Positions 16,426 to 25,348 of a stretch of 64,000 bases of DNA are shown piece by piece (position 1 is the stretch's first letter; each line of letters opens with the position of its first letter). The notes beneath the pieces are model-generated. The model had not been told where the DNA came from, made no database searches, and saw only the letters and a list, made by a program, of their open reading frames with translations. The position numbers and the translations under genes are program-made. The stretch is from assembly GCA_937884995.1 (NCBI GenBank), contig CAKZZL010000021.1:31353-95352 (forward strand). The letters run 5' to 3'. Source of the DNA: an uncultured Clostridia bacterium (lineage in GTDB: Bacteria; Bacillota; Clostridia; Oscillospirales; Acutalibacteraceae).

Positions 16426-17769
16426 TTATATATGCAACATTGCTCCGGCTACATTGAAATAAACCAAAAGGGAAATCGCATCGACTATTGTCGTAATAAA
16501 GGGGCTTGCCATTACTGCAGGGTCGAATCCGATTCTTTTTGCCAAGATAGGAAGTGTGGAGCCTACAAATTTAGCAATGATGATTGTAAGTATCATGGTT
16601 AAGCAAACAACCAAAGCAACTGCTATACCTATCTTATCAAAGAACATAAGTTTCAGGAAGTTACATGCAGCAAGTGTTAACCCGCAGAAGAATGCAACCC
16701 TGAATTCTTTCCAGATAACTCTGAATATATCTTTCATTTCAATATCGCCAAGTGATAAGCTACGGATAATTGTAACTGATGCCTGTCCGCCGCAGTTACC
16801 GCCTGTATCCATAAGCATGGGGATATATGAAGTAAGTACAATCTGCGCAGCAAGTGCGCTTTCAAAAGATTGTATTATTTTACCCGTAAATGTCGCTGAA
16901 ACCATGAGAAGAAGAAGCCAGGGAAAACGTGTTTTCCATGTCTCAAATACAGAGACTTTTAAGTATGGCTTGTCAGTAGGTGTGATAGCAGCCATCTTTT
17001 CCATATCTTCCGTTGCCTCATCCTGGATGACATCGATAGCGTCATCGACAGTGACAATACCTACAAGACGTTTTTCAGTGTCAACTACGGGAAGCGCCAG
17101 GAGGTCATACTTTTGGAACATTTCAGCAACTAGTTCCTGGTCTTCTATAGTGGAAACCGAGATCACATTGGTTTCCATTATTTCGCTTATTATCTCGGAT
17201 TGATCGGATAAAAGCAGATCTTTTGCAGTTACAACGCCCAGAAGTTTACGTGTATTATCCGTGACATAGCATGTATAAATTGTTTCTTTATCTACACCTT
17301 GTCTGCGGATTCTTGTAAAAGCGTCCTTAACTGTCATGTCGCTTTTCAGATCTACAAACTCCGTTGTCATGATGCTTCCTGCAGAATCTTCGGGATAGCG
17401 CAGGATTTCATTTATTGACTTTCTCATTTCCGGGTCTGTATGTGTAAGAATTCTTCTGACAAGAGTTGCCGGCATTTCCTCAATCATGTCAACAGCATCA
17501 TCGACATATAGTTCATCAAGCACTTCACTGAGCTCTGTATCGCTGAAAGCCCTTATCAGCATTTCCTGATATTCAGGATCCATGTTAACAAAAACCTCAG
17601 ATGCCATATCTTTGGGAAGCAGCCTGTATGCGAGGGTTATATCGCGCTCATCCAGTTCCATGAACAGTTCGGCGATATCCTGCTCGTTCATCTCTATAAG
17701 TATATTCTTAAGTTCTGCCCATTGCCTGTTTTGTATAAGTTCAAGAACTTCATCATGAATAAGTTCCAT
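16426..17769 (-). CDS. mgtE: Magnesium transporter MgtE
   Basis: This 447-residue protein has the standard MgtE order: a helical N-domain of Asp/Glu-rich repeats (1-130, including YVDDAVDMIEEMP), two CBS domains (about 135-255, with VVDTEKRLVGIVTVDDAID), then a linker helix and five membrane segments. The conserved pore region DTGGNCGGQASVTIIRSLSLG is intact apart from normal variation. It is a homodimeric Mg2+ channel gated by cytosolic Mg2+. The gene sits behind an M-box riboswitch with terminator and a possible 23-codon leader ORF. AAAGGAG lies 11 bases before ATG 17769; an out-of-frame ATG at 17774 is closer to it and opens a 26-codon overlapping frame, probably by chance. Confidence 0.97.
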   Translation of the reverse strand: MELIHDEVLELIQNRQWAELKNILIEMNEQDIAELFMELDERDITLAYRLLPKDMASEVFVNMDPEYQEMLIRAFSDTELSEVLDELYVDDAVDMIEEMPATLVRRILTHTDPEMRKSINEILRYPEDSAGSIMTTEFVDLKSDMTVKDAFTRIRRQGVDKETIYTCYVTDNTRKLLGVVTAKDLLLSDQSEIISEIMETNVISVSTIEDQELVAEMFQKYDLLALPVVDTEKRLVGIVTVDDAIDVIQDEATEDMEKMAAITPTDKPYLKVSVFETWKTRFPWLLLLMVSATFTGKIIQSFESALAAQIVLTSYIPMLMDTGGNCGGQASVTIIRSLSLGDIEMKDIFRVIWKEFRVAFFCGLTLAACNFLKLMFFDKIGIAVALVVCLTMILTIIIAKFVGSTLPILAKRIGFDPAVMASPFITTIVDAISLLVYFNVAGAMLHI

Positions 17770-17819
17770 AACATTTCACTCTCCTTTAATATATTGGGAT
17801 ATGTGAAACGCTCAAAGTA

Positions 17820-17891
17820 TCAAAACCGTGGATATGAATATCCACGCTTAATACTCGGAGGTTCCGTAAGCGTACTTCGATATTTATCCAC
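17820..17891 (-). CDS. Possible 23-codon regulatory leader ORF upstream of mgtE
   Basis: A GTG at 17891 opens a 23-codon frame ending at TGA 17820. It is preceded by AGAGAGGTGA, a near-consensus SD with suitable spacing. The peptide begins VDKYRSTL, has an acidic-Pro-Pro run (TEPPS, codons 9-13) and ends RGYSYPRF. It lies after the M-box terminator and 50 bases before mgtE, so it would be made only on read-through. Its last third is encoded inside the hairpin at 17827-17846, so a translating or stalled ribosome would change that fold. This parallels the Pro-rich mgtL leader of Salmonella mgtA in concept only; there is no sequence homology. It is too short for composition tests, so chance remains possible. 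Confidence 0.45.
   Translation of the reverse strand: MDKYRSTLTEPPSIKRGYSYPRF
17827..17846 (-). other. Hairpin within the mgtE leader ORF
   Basis: CGTGGATAT and ATATCCACG are perfectly complementary around two bases. On the minus strand the stem is followed by GTTTTG, a poor T-tract, so it may be a weak attenuator or a structural switch rather than a plain terminator. Confidence 0.55.
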
Positions 17892-17913
17892 AGTTTTCAC
17901 CTCTCTTTGTATC

Positions 17914-17944
17914 AAAAAAACATTCCTGCATGAATGCAGGAATG
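17914..17944 (-). terminator. M-box-controlled terminator
   Basis: On the minus strand CATTCCTGCATTCATGCAGGAATG type self-complementary sequence is followed by seven Ts (17914-17920). It lies 3' of the M-box aptamer and would end transcription when Mg2+ is plentiful. Confidence 0.92.
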
Positions 17945-17954
17945 CGTAACAAGT

Positions 17955-18110
17955 CCAACATCCATTCGTTCAAGCTTTAGCATCGTAGGGCGATGAAACC
18001 GCATTAAAACACACCTTAATGTCGATGTGAATTGCTGACCCTCTATCAGTGTCTCCACCGGTTCGCGGCAGCGGTCCGTATCCCTATGGTAGCCTTACCT
18101 ACCGAAAGTA
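17955..18110 (-). promoter_or_regulatory. M-box (ykoK-type) magnesium riboswitch
   Basis: Reading the minus strand, the leader contains the hallmark segments of the M-box: CGGTAGGTAAGGCTACC, GATACGGACCGCTGCCG, CATCGACATTAAGGTG, TTTTAATGCGG and GATGCTAAAGCTTGAACGAA, in the correct order and spacing. The aptamer compacts on binding several Mg2+ ions and favours the adjacent terminator. It matches the downstream Mg2+ channel gene. Confidence 0.95.
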
Positions 18111-18128
18111 TATTTGAATTTCGTGTAT

Positions 18129-18157
18129 ATTATCTACTTTTAACCTATATTTGTCAA
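18129..18157 (-). promoter_or_regulatory. Promoter of the M-box-mgtE transcript
   Basis: On the minus strand TTGACA (18152-18157), a 17-base spacer and GATAAT (18129-18134), just upstream of the aptamer. It shows that mgtE is separate from the preceding GH2 operon. Confidence 0.82.
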
Positions 18158-18174
18158 GGCAAAAAGCAAACTTT

Positions 18175-21100
18175 TTACTCTCCTTTGAAGGAGAATTTAA
18201 ATTTAAGCGGTGATGAAGTCTTGACTTTGTATTTTGAAAGAGTATCCGGGCCGCATGTGTTTGTACCGGTGCCCCTCATGAATCCATCTATAGAAACCAC
18301 TGTAGTGATTGAGTGGACAAGTTCTTCCTGGTGTTTTGCTTCATCCAGTGCTTTTTGTGTATAGTCATGTGCAGAGAAACTGAATTTCGGTTCTCCGTAT
18401 ATGTATAATGCATTACCTTTGTTATTGGAGATTTTTAATTGCTTTACAGCACCGCAATTGCCGTTATCCTGCGGCATTACATATGGCTCATGCATTTCAG
18501 CGACAGTTGTTGAATACTCACCTATTACGGCATGGTCTTTTAAATCACATATATTCTCCATCTTTTCATCAGACCCCCTGCCGTAAAAATCAATATTTCT
18601 AAATTGAGCAGGAAGTTCAATCATGAGACCGAATCTTTGTATTTCAGGCGGAGCAATAAGTCTCTTTGTCAGAGTGCTCTCAACCTCAACAAGTCCGTTT
18701 CCGTATACCGTATATTTTACGGTTACTTCAAAGAACTTGTATACAGCCCTCTTTACGTTATATACAACAGTAATCACGGTATGTGTGGAGCTGTTATATA
18801 TATCAAATGATTTCATGCTTATTGCAGCATCTTTAAGTTTTACAACATCCCATGCCTTCGGGAATCCATATGAGTCATTGTCAAGTGATGCCCTTGTAAG
18901 GTTCGGTATAAAGCCTTTGACATTTTCAACAGGATTTCTGTTGATAAATTCACAGTTATTTTTTAAATAGCTTTGCATCTCTCCCGTTTTTTTGTCAAAG
19001 CAAACACAGCCATTATCAAAGGATATCTTGATAAGATTATCTTCTTTTGTAACTTCTGTTTTTCCTGCCTTTAACTCTCTGCCGGAGAATCTGAGTCTGT
19101 CGCTTATTACGATTTGCTCACGGGCAAGGCGGTTTTCGCTATCGAAATATGAGATGTTTATAAAGCAATCGTCATCTACTCCGTAGTTGCCGAAAGGAAT
19201 CTCATATATCTTTTTAGCCATTGGCTCTATATCGAGTGAAAGCTTTCCTTTCTCCACAAGCTTACCATTTAATATCTTTTCCCATTTCACATTAAGATAT
19301 TTACTGTTTCTGAAACGGTTGGTATTGGTAAATTCAAACTTAAAGTTGCCGATATATCTGCTGCGTACGGGTCTGTATACGGCTTTTATGACATAAGCTC
19401 CGGTATGAGGACTCTTATCAGGGTACATCATTCCGTCAACGCAGAAGTTTGAATCATGTTTTTCCTCACCGTGGTCTCCGCCGTATGTATATTTAAATTT
19501 GTACTTTTTATCATTTTCATCATGATAAACGGCATGATCGGCCCATTCCCATATGCAGCCGCCCATAAGATTGTCATGTGCATAAATGCTTTGCCAATAC
19601 TCTTCAAGTCCGCCGGGGCCCACACCCATTGCATGGCAGTATTCACACATGAAGAATGGCTTTTTATTGAATCTTGATTTATCGGAACGATTGCCTACTC
19701 TTTCCACATGGTTTTGCCATGGGTACATCTCAGATATTACATCATATGCAATGCGTATTGTGTGTATAACACCTTCATAATGAACCGGTATCTCTGTGCC
19801 CGTTTCTTTCAAAAACTTATAGCACTCATCCTGGCAGTTCCATCCGCCTGCTTCATTTCCGAGTGACCACATTGTAATGCTGGGATGGTTTCTGTCTCTG
19901 TAAAACATTCTGCTTACTCTGTCAAGATATCTGGGTGCCCATTCCAGGTTATTACTTATGAGATTTGGGGTGCCGGGTTTTCTGCAATTGAAGGCTCCGT
20001 GCGTCTCTATATCAGCCTCATCGATTATATAAAAGCCCATAATATCTGCCAAAGTCAGAAGAATCGGGTCCGGAGGATAGTGCGAAGTACGTATTGCATT
20101 GATATTGAATTTCTTCATTGTGGAAAGTTCATTCTCTATCTGCTCTCCGCTAAGCACATATCCTTTCTTTGGATCTGTGTCGTGATGGTTTACACCCTTG
20201 AACTTGATAGGCTTATCATTGAAGACGAAAACATTGCCCTTTATTTCGACTGTCTTGAACCCGATGATATGTCTGCAGGATGATATAACTTTGCTCGCTT
20301 TTCTCAAAGTGATATATAGCGTATATACATACGGCTCTTCCGCATTCCACTCTTTTACGCTGAGATCATTGAATTCAAAATACAGATTTGGTCTTGCTGC
20401 TCTTTCATCCTTAAAAATGGTTTTACCATCTGCATCAATCAGTTCGCACTCGATAGTGCATGATTTTGACTGACCTATTAATACTGTATCGATTTTTAGA
20501 GTATATTTACCGTCATTTTGCCTTTTGCTTTCAGTAGAGAAGTCATAAAGATATGTGCTGTCCGTTTTTGTTATATATACATCTCTGAATATACCGTTTT
20601 CTCTGAACATATCCTGACATTCAAGGTAGCTGCCTGTTGACCATTTGCTGACAACGCAAAGTATTTCGTTCTCCCCTTTTGTCAGATATTCGCTTATATC
20701 GAATTCTGCACTGTTATGAGAGCCTTCGCTGTAGCCGACAAATTCCCCGTTTATATACAGATCAAGCGAGGACATTACTCCCAGGAAAGTTATGATATAT
20801 TTTTTCTCAAGGTCATCAATATTGATGAGTTTTCTGTAGATGCCCATAGGCACATCCTGAGGCATCTTAGGATATAAAGTAGGTTCAAACTCGTATCTTG
20901 TATTAAGGTAGCATGGTTCACGATAGCCTGTGCGTGCCCAGGTTGAAGGGACCTGGACTGTGTCAAACTGAACACGTTCGGTATAGAGTTCATTTGGGAT
21001 CAGCATATCTTTTTCATAATACTTAAAATTCCATCCTCCGTTTAAGAGCATGACCATGTCACTGTTATATCTCTCGCTTAAAATGGTCTGATCCTCCAGT

Positions 21101-21204
21101 CCTTCTTTTGAGGAGTATGGTATGAAGTATGTCCTTCCGGGCAACTTGTTTATTTCTCTTATTTCAAATTTTCTGAAGTTTTCTCGGTTAATAACATAAC
21201 GCAT
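18175..21204 (-). CDS. Glycoside hydrolase family 2 beta-galactosidase (LacZ type)
   Basis: This 1009-residue protein is close to E. coli LacZ in length. It has an N-terminal jelly-roll, Ig-like domain, TIM barrel, second Ig-like domain and C-terminal small-chain domain (ISFDNGCVCFDKKTG). The acid/base Glu is in MWSLGNEAGG (about 450) and the nucleophile Glu in FMCEYCHAMG (about 520). GVNHHDTDP is the usual start of the barrel. No signal peptide, so cytoplasmic. It should release beta-galactose or a related sugar from imported oligosaccharides; family 2 specificity cannot be fixed from sequence. It is the last gene of an operon with a GH28-like protein and an amidohydrolase. Confidence 0.92.
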   Translation of the reverse strand: MRYVINRENFRKFEIREINKLPGRTYFIPYSSKEGLEDQTILSERYNSDMVMLLNGGWNFKYYEKDMLIPNELYTERVQFDTVQVPSTWARTGYREPCYLNTRYEFEPTLYPKMPQDVPMGIYRKLINIDDLEKKYIITFLGVMSSLDLYINGEFVGYSEGSHNSAEFDISEYLTKGENEILCVVSKWSTGSYLECQDMFRENGIFRDVYITKTDSTYLYDFSTESKRQNDGKYTLKIDTVLIGQSKSCTIECELIDADGKTIFKDERAARPNLYFEFNDLSVKEWNAEEPYVYTLYITLRKASKVISSCRHIIGFKTVEIKGNVFVFNDKPIKFKGVNHHDTDPKKGYVLSGEQIENELSTMKKFNINAIRTSHYPPDPILLTLADIMGFYIIDEADIETHGAFNCRKPGTPNLISNNLEWAPRYLDRVSRMFYRDRNHPSITMWSLGNEAGGWNCQDECYKFLKETGTEIPVHYEGVIHTIRIAYDVISEMYPWQNHVERVGNRSDKSRFNKKPFFMCEYCHAMGVGPGGLEEYWQSIYAHDNLMGGCIWEWADHAVYHDENDKKYKFKYTYGGDHGEEKHDSNFCVDGMMYPDKSPHTGAYVIKAVYRPVRSRYIGNFKFEFTNTNRFRNSKYLNVKWEKILNGKLVEKGKLSLDIEPMAKKIYEIPFGNYGVDDDCFINISYFDSENRLAREQIVISDRLRFSGRELKAGKTEVTKEDNLIKISFDNGCVCFDKKTGEMQSYLKNNCEFINRNPVENVKGFIPNLTRASLDNDSYGFPKAWDVVKLKDAAISMKSFDIYNSSTHTVITVVYNVKRAVYKFFEVTVKYTVYGNGLVEVESTLTKRLIAPPEIQRFGLMIELPAQFRNIDFYGRGSDEKMENICDLKDHAVIGEYSTTVAEMHEPYVMPQDNGNCGAVKQLKISNNKGNALYIYGEPKFSFSAHDYTQKALDEAKHQEELVHSITTVVSIDGFMRGTGTNTCGPDTLSKYKVKTSSPLKFKFSFKGE

Positions 21205-21239
21205 ATTAATCCCTCCAAAAATATTCTGTATCTATATAA

Positions 21240-22706
21240 TCATAAAAGATGTTTTTTCACATCCATATTCCAAATTTCTTCTCTTTCATTGCATTTTCTG
21301 GGAATGGTTTCACATCTTCTGAAGTTGATATTGTCAAGATTCCTCAAAAAAATTCCATAGCACGGGAGATCCCAATAATCACTTTTCTCATGAGGATTTC
21401 TGTATATGTGGGAGACTCTTGTTATCTCAGGATAGTCACTCATCGATATCTCATCAACACCATATTTTATATTTAAGTTTTCACCTGTGTCCCTGTAGTA
21501 TGCATGTATGTCGGTTAGTGACAGGTCCTGCACACAATATTCCTTATCCATAAAAGTGCATCCGGTAACGGCGCTGGGCAGTTCTATATCATAGGCATAT
21601 ACTTTTTCTATATCTATATTTTTAACCGAGCCCGGTCCGTTTTGTGTATCGCGCAGCCTTCTTCCAAGCCAGATAAGGAAGACAGAAGAAACACCGAACA
21701 TCTCGATATCCTTTATATGGACATCCGAGATATTGGCTCCGTCTGCGGATTCAACTGCAATGCCCGCATATCCGCCCACAATGTCCCTTGGCATGTAAAA
21801 CACGGAAGAAGAAAGATAAACCTTTCTGATATCGGATTTTGTCTCCGTACCTATCTTGAAGCAATTTGCAAAAGAAATTACTTCACAGTCTTTTATATTT
21901 ATCATATATGCCGGTTTTGTAAAAGTCTTTATGCATATACCGTCATCTGCAGTGGCAATAAATGCCTTTTCTATATTCACATTTTGGGAACTGACTATGT
22001 CTATGCCGTCAGTATTTGCAGTATGTATGTTGTTATCAATGACAGTATTCCTTATATTCACTTCACTGCACTCATTAATACAACAAGTCCAGTTTGCAGA
22101 GTTGTATAAGGTAATATTTTCTATCTCAAGATTTTTGCAAGCATTGAAACATACAAGATGCAAACGGTGCCCGCCTTTTGAAAATCTGATTCTTTTGCGA
22201 GCTTTTATTACTCTTTCATAAGTGTTAAATTTCTCAAGCGGAGAAAAAGGATGCTTTTCAGCAGCAGGCAATACAAACTCTTCACCGTTTCCGTTGATTT
22301 TCCCACCGCCAGTAAGACGAATATTTTCCGCATTTTCTGCAAAAATCACAGCCTCTTTGTCATTGCAAAACTGCTGTGTTTCATCATAGCCGGATGCAAT
22401 AAGCTCAACTCCGTATGATAGCCATAAAACGATATTGGATTTAAGTTCAATTGTCCTTATACAGTATTTGCCGGGCTTTATTGCCAATATCCCGCCACCG
22501 GCATCTGATATTCTGTCAATATCATTTTGAATAATTTCGCTGTTCTTTTCAGCAGAATAGTCAGATGAAATTAAAGCATATTCACAATCAGCATCAAGAT
22601 TCTCTTTTGAGATATATTTGTCATAAGGAATATTCGATATATGTGAACTTAACTCATCTAAAAAATATTTACTTTTCTTTTCTGAAATGTCAAAGCCTTT
22701 GCTCAT
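21240..22706 (-). CDS. GH28-like right-handed beta-helix glycosidase, catalytic His region altered
   Basis: This 488-residue intracellular protein (no signal peptide) is related to polygalacturonase family 28. The NTD motif (TANTDGIDIVSSQNV) and the DD pair (ATADDGICIKT) are clear and fit the catalytic Asp triad. At the third motif, where GHG is usual, the sequence reads FANCFKIGTET, so the typical His is absent; the RIK motif is not evident. It may act on a non-pectin glycoside, as many divergent GH28-like proteins do. It lies 35 bases upstream of the GH2 gene, suggesting joint breakdown of a galactose- or uronate-containing oligosaccharide; that pairing is inference. Confidence 0.75.
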   Translation of the reverse strand: MSKGFDISEKKSKYFLDELSSHISNIPYDKYISKENLDADCEYALISSDYSAEKNSEIIQNDIDRISDAGGGILAIKPGKYCIRTIELKSNIVLWLSYGVELIASGYDETQQFCNDKEAVIFAENAENIRLTGGGKINGNGEEFVLPAAEKHPFSPLEKFNTYERVIKARKRIRFSKGGHRLHLVCFNACKNLEIENITLYNSANWTCCINECSEVNIRNTVIDNNIHTANTDGIDIVSSQNVNIEKAFIATADDGICIKTFTKPAYMINIKDCEVISFANCFKIGTETKSDIRKVYLSSSVFYMPRDIVGGYAGIAVESADGANISDVHIKDIEMFGVSSVFLIWLGRRLRDTQNGPGSVKNIDIEKVYAYDIELPSAVTGCTFMDKEYCVQDLSLTDIHAYYRDTGENLNIKYGVDEISMSDYPEITRVSHIYRNPHEKSDYWDLPCYGIFLRNLDNINFRRCETIPRKCNEREEIWNMDVKKHLL

Positions 22707-22718
22707 AACTTGTTACCG

Positions 22719-23522
22719 TTATTCTTTAATATTGAGGAGATTGAATGCATTCACATATAAGATTTTATCTTTTTCTTCTTTGCTTAAGTCAATCTTGTCG
22801 ATAATATCCAAAAATTTTCCCTGATCTGCCCAAGGTGAATCTGTAGCAAAGAGGATTTTATCTGCTCCGTGCTTCTTTATTATCTCGAGGCATTTCTCCG
22901 TATATCTGTCCAGCACAAATGCCGTATCCATATATACAGCTTTTCCAACAAGTTTCTCGAGGACTTCATCAGGCTGATCACATGCGCCCATATGCGCAAG
23001 TATCAGTTTGTTGTCTATGAGGCCCGAGAGTTCATCCAGGACTTCCAAGACCATATCGGGTGTGCAATGCACATCATCCCTGTAGCCTATATCTATCCCC
23101 GCATGAGTTACAATCAGCAAATCTCTCTTTGCTGCCTGCTCCATTATCTTTATATATCTCTTATCATTGAAATATACGCCCTGATAATCAGGATGCAGCT
23201 TTATACCTTTAATATTTGCATTTTTTACATTATCCAGTATTTCTTCAACATTTTCACAATCGGGATGTATTGCTGCAAAATATATGAGGCCGTCTTTACC
23301 ATTAAGTTCAGCCGAAAGACGGTTTATGCTCTCTACTTGTTTTACAGATGTTGCGACAGGTAAAACAACACTGTAATCTATCATATATTTCTGAGTAAGT
23401 TCAACAAGGCCCTGTCTTGTCCCGTTGTGGTATGCTTTTACTTTACCTTTATTTTCCAAAAAACTTATGGTTTTTTCCGCAATTTTATCCGGAAAAGAAT
23501 GTGTATGAAAATCGACTGTCAA
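22719..23522 (-). CDS. Amidohydrolase-family (PF04909-like) metal-dependent hydrolase
   Basis: This 267-residue TIM-barrel protein has the metal-binding HxH at the N-terminus (VDFHTHSF), KLHPDYQG, a conserved His in VTHAG, LAHMGA, and the late Asp in LFATDSPWAD. Members of this family act as hydrolases or decarboxylases. The gene is first in the GH28-like/GH2 operon (12-base gap), so it may process a product or decoration of the imported sugar; the substrate is unknown. Confidence 0.82.
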   Translation of the reverse strand: MTVDFHTHSFPDKIAEKTISFLENKGKVKAYHNGTRQGLVELTQKYMIDYSVVLPVATSVKQVESINRLSAELNGKDGLIYFAAIHPDCENVEEILDNVKNANIKGIKLHPDYQGVYFNDKRYIKIMEQAAKRDLLIVTHAGIDIGYRDDVHCTPDMVLEVLDELSGLIDNKLILAHMGACDQPDEVLEKLVGKAVYMDTAFVLDRYTEKCLEIIKKHGADKILFATDSPWADQGKFLDIIDKIDLSKEEKDKILYVNAFNLLNIKE

Positions 23523-23569
23523 AATTTTCCCTCTTTTTCTGTGATATCTATTGATTTTTGATATTTTTT

Positions 23570-23598
23570 ATGTTAGCATAACTACATATTAAAGTCAA
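23570..23598 (-). promoter_or_regulatory. Promoter of the amidohydrolase-GH28-GH2 operon
   Basis: On the minus strand TTGACT (23593-23598), a 17-base spacer and TAACAT (23570-23575), about 45 bases before the first start codon. Confidence 0.6.
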
Positions 23599-23633
23599 TT
23601 TGATTGGCTTATTTTTATCAGCAATTTGCTTTA

Positions 23634-23647
23634 GCGCTTTAAAGCGC
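23634..23647. promoter_or_regulatory. Palindromic operator candidate between divergent sugar genes
   Basis: GCGCTTTAAAGCGC is a perfect 14-bp palindrome. The flanking TTTAGCGCTTTA resembles LacI/CcpA-family operators with a central CG. It sits between the hydrolase operon promoter and the symporter start, so one regulator could control both sides. No regulator gene is seen nearby. Confidence 0.5.
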
Positions 23648-23677
23648 ACAAGTATTGCGTATAAAGGAGATATTTTT

Positions 23678-25285
23678 ATGAACACTACAATGATTGTTAC
23701 AACAATCCTTATCGTTTGTTTCTTCAGTCTTATGGTCGGCATAGGCATAAGATACAGAAAGCATGCAAGCAATGTAAACGGATTTGTTTTAGGCTCACGT
23801 TCCGTTGGACCATGGCTTAGCGCATTTGCCTTCGGCACATCATATTTTTCAGCCGTCATATTTGTAGGTTATGCAGGTCAGTTCGGCTGGAACTTCGGTA
23901 TTGCATCCACATGGATAGGACTCGGCAACGCGTTTATCGGTTCTCTCCTCGCCTGGAGCATTCTCGGCAGACGTACAAGGATTATGACTCAGCATCTCGG
24001 CAGCAAAACTATGCCTGATTTCTTTGGTTCAAGATTTAATTCAAAAGGTATCAAGGTTGTTGCTTCCGTTATTACTTTTATATTCCTGATACCATATACG
24101 GCATCACTCTTTAACGGTCTTTCAAGACTCTTCTCCATGGCATATGAGGGTGTCCCCTATGCAGTATGCGTTATTATTATGGCAGCACTTACAGCTGTTT
24201 ACGTTATAATAGGCGGATATATGGCCACAGCGACAAACGACTTTATTCAAGGTCTCATTATGCTTATAGGAATTGTTTCAGTTATCCTTGCCGTACTTAA
24301 GGATAACGGCGGTCTTATGCTCGCTATGCAGAATCTTTCCAAAATACCGGCCGAGGCATCAAACGGGGTCACTTGGGAGTCAGGTGCTTTCACTTCATTC
24401 TTCGGCCCTCAGCCACTCTTCCTTTTGTTTGTTGTTATGCTTACTTCTCTCGGTACATGGGGTCTTCCTCAAATGGTCGGAAAATTCTATGCTATCAAAA
24501 ATGAGGACTCCATAAAAAAGGGCACCGTAATTTCCACACTCTTTGCTATAATAGTTGCAGGCGGTTGTTATTTCCTCGGCGGATTCGGCAGACTTTATTC
24601 AGACAAAATAGGGATTGATGAAGCAAGCGGTAAGCCCATAGGCGGTTTTGACGCAGTTATACCGACAATGCTTTCCACATTACCTGCAATACTTATTGGG
24701 GTAGTAATAGTTTTGGTACTTTCGGCATCAATGTCCACACTTTCTTCTTTGGTTTTAACAAGCGGTTCCACAATAACGATTGACTTTATTGAGCCACTTT
24801 CAAAAAAAGAAATAGGCGAAAAGAAAAAGATGCTCATTATGAGGCTCTTCATTCTGGCCTTTATTGTTATCTCTGCAGTTATTGCCATTAAGCAGGCAAG
24901 CAGTTCAAATCTCTTCATAGCACAGATGATGGGTGTATCATGGGGTGCTCTCGCAGGTGCATTTTTAGCTCCTTTCCTTTATGGCCTTTACTGGAAAAAG
25001 ACCACAAAACCTGCCGTTGTATGTTCATTCATATTCGGCGTAGGTCTTGAGATAGTACAACTTCTGGTATCACTCGGTGTTCTTGATTTTTCAGGCAGCG
25101 CATTGCTTTCATTCGTTTTCAGAAATTCACTTTACTCAGGTGTAATAGCAATGGTAGGCGGTCTGGTTATAGTACCGGTTGTAAGTCTTCTTACACAAAA
25201 ATCACTTGTAAAAGATGTAGATAAAATGTTTGAATGCTATCATGATAAAAAGACTGTTGAGGTTACAGACAGTTTAGGCGAATAA
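23678..25285 (+). CDS. Sodium:solute symporter (SSS family)
   Basis: This 535-residue protein has about 13 hydrophobic segments. The N-terminus reads FVLGSRSVGPWLSAFAFGTS, typical of SSS transporters, followed by YVIIGGYMATATNDFIQG around the core sodium-site helices. The start ATG 23678 has AAAGGAG nine bases upstream; the longer frame has none. It lies divergent from the glycosidase/amidohydrolase operon across a shared palindrome, so uptake of a sugar acid or sialic-acid-like substrate is possible but unproven. Confidence 0.88.
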   Translation: MNTTMIVTTILIVCFFSLMVGIGIRYRKHASNVNGFVLGSRSVGPWLSAFAFGTSYFSAVIFVGYAGQFGWNFGIASTWIGLGNAFIGSLLAWSILGRRTRIMTQHLGSKTMPDFFGSRFNSKGIKVVASVITFIFLIPYTASLFNGLSRLFSMAYEGVPYAVCVIIMAALTAVYVIIGGYMATATNDFIQGLIMLIGIVSVILAVLKDNGGLMLAMQNLSKIPAEASNGVTWESGAFTSFFGPQPLFLLFVVMLTSLGTWGLPQMVGKFYAIKNEDSIKKGTVISTLFAIIVAGGCYFLGGFGRLYSDKIGIDEASGKPIGGFDAVIPTMLSTLPAILIGVVIVLVLSASMSTLSSLVLTSGSTITIDFIEPLSKKEIGEKKKMLIMRLFILAFIVISAVIAIKQASSSNLFIAQMMGVSWGALAGAFLAPFLYGLYWKKTTKPAVVCSFIFGVGLEIVQLLVSLGVLDFSGSALLSFVFRNSLYSGVIAMVGGLVIVPVVSLLTQKSLVKDVDKMFECYHDKKTVEVTDSLGE

Positions 25286-25348
25286 AAACTTTAAATAATG
25301 ATAAATATGTGATATAAATAAAATATATTGATATAGGAGGAAAATGCC

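Noticed and set aside
17694..17774. 26-codon out-of-frame ORF overlapping the start of mgtE
   Set aside because: It fits the SD spacing, but it is embedded in the conserved mgtE frame and has no feature of its own; probably chance.
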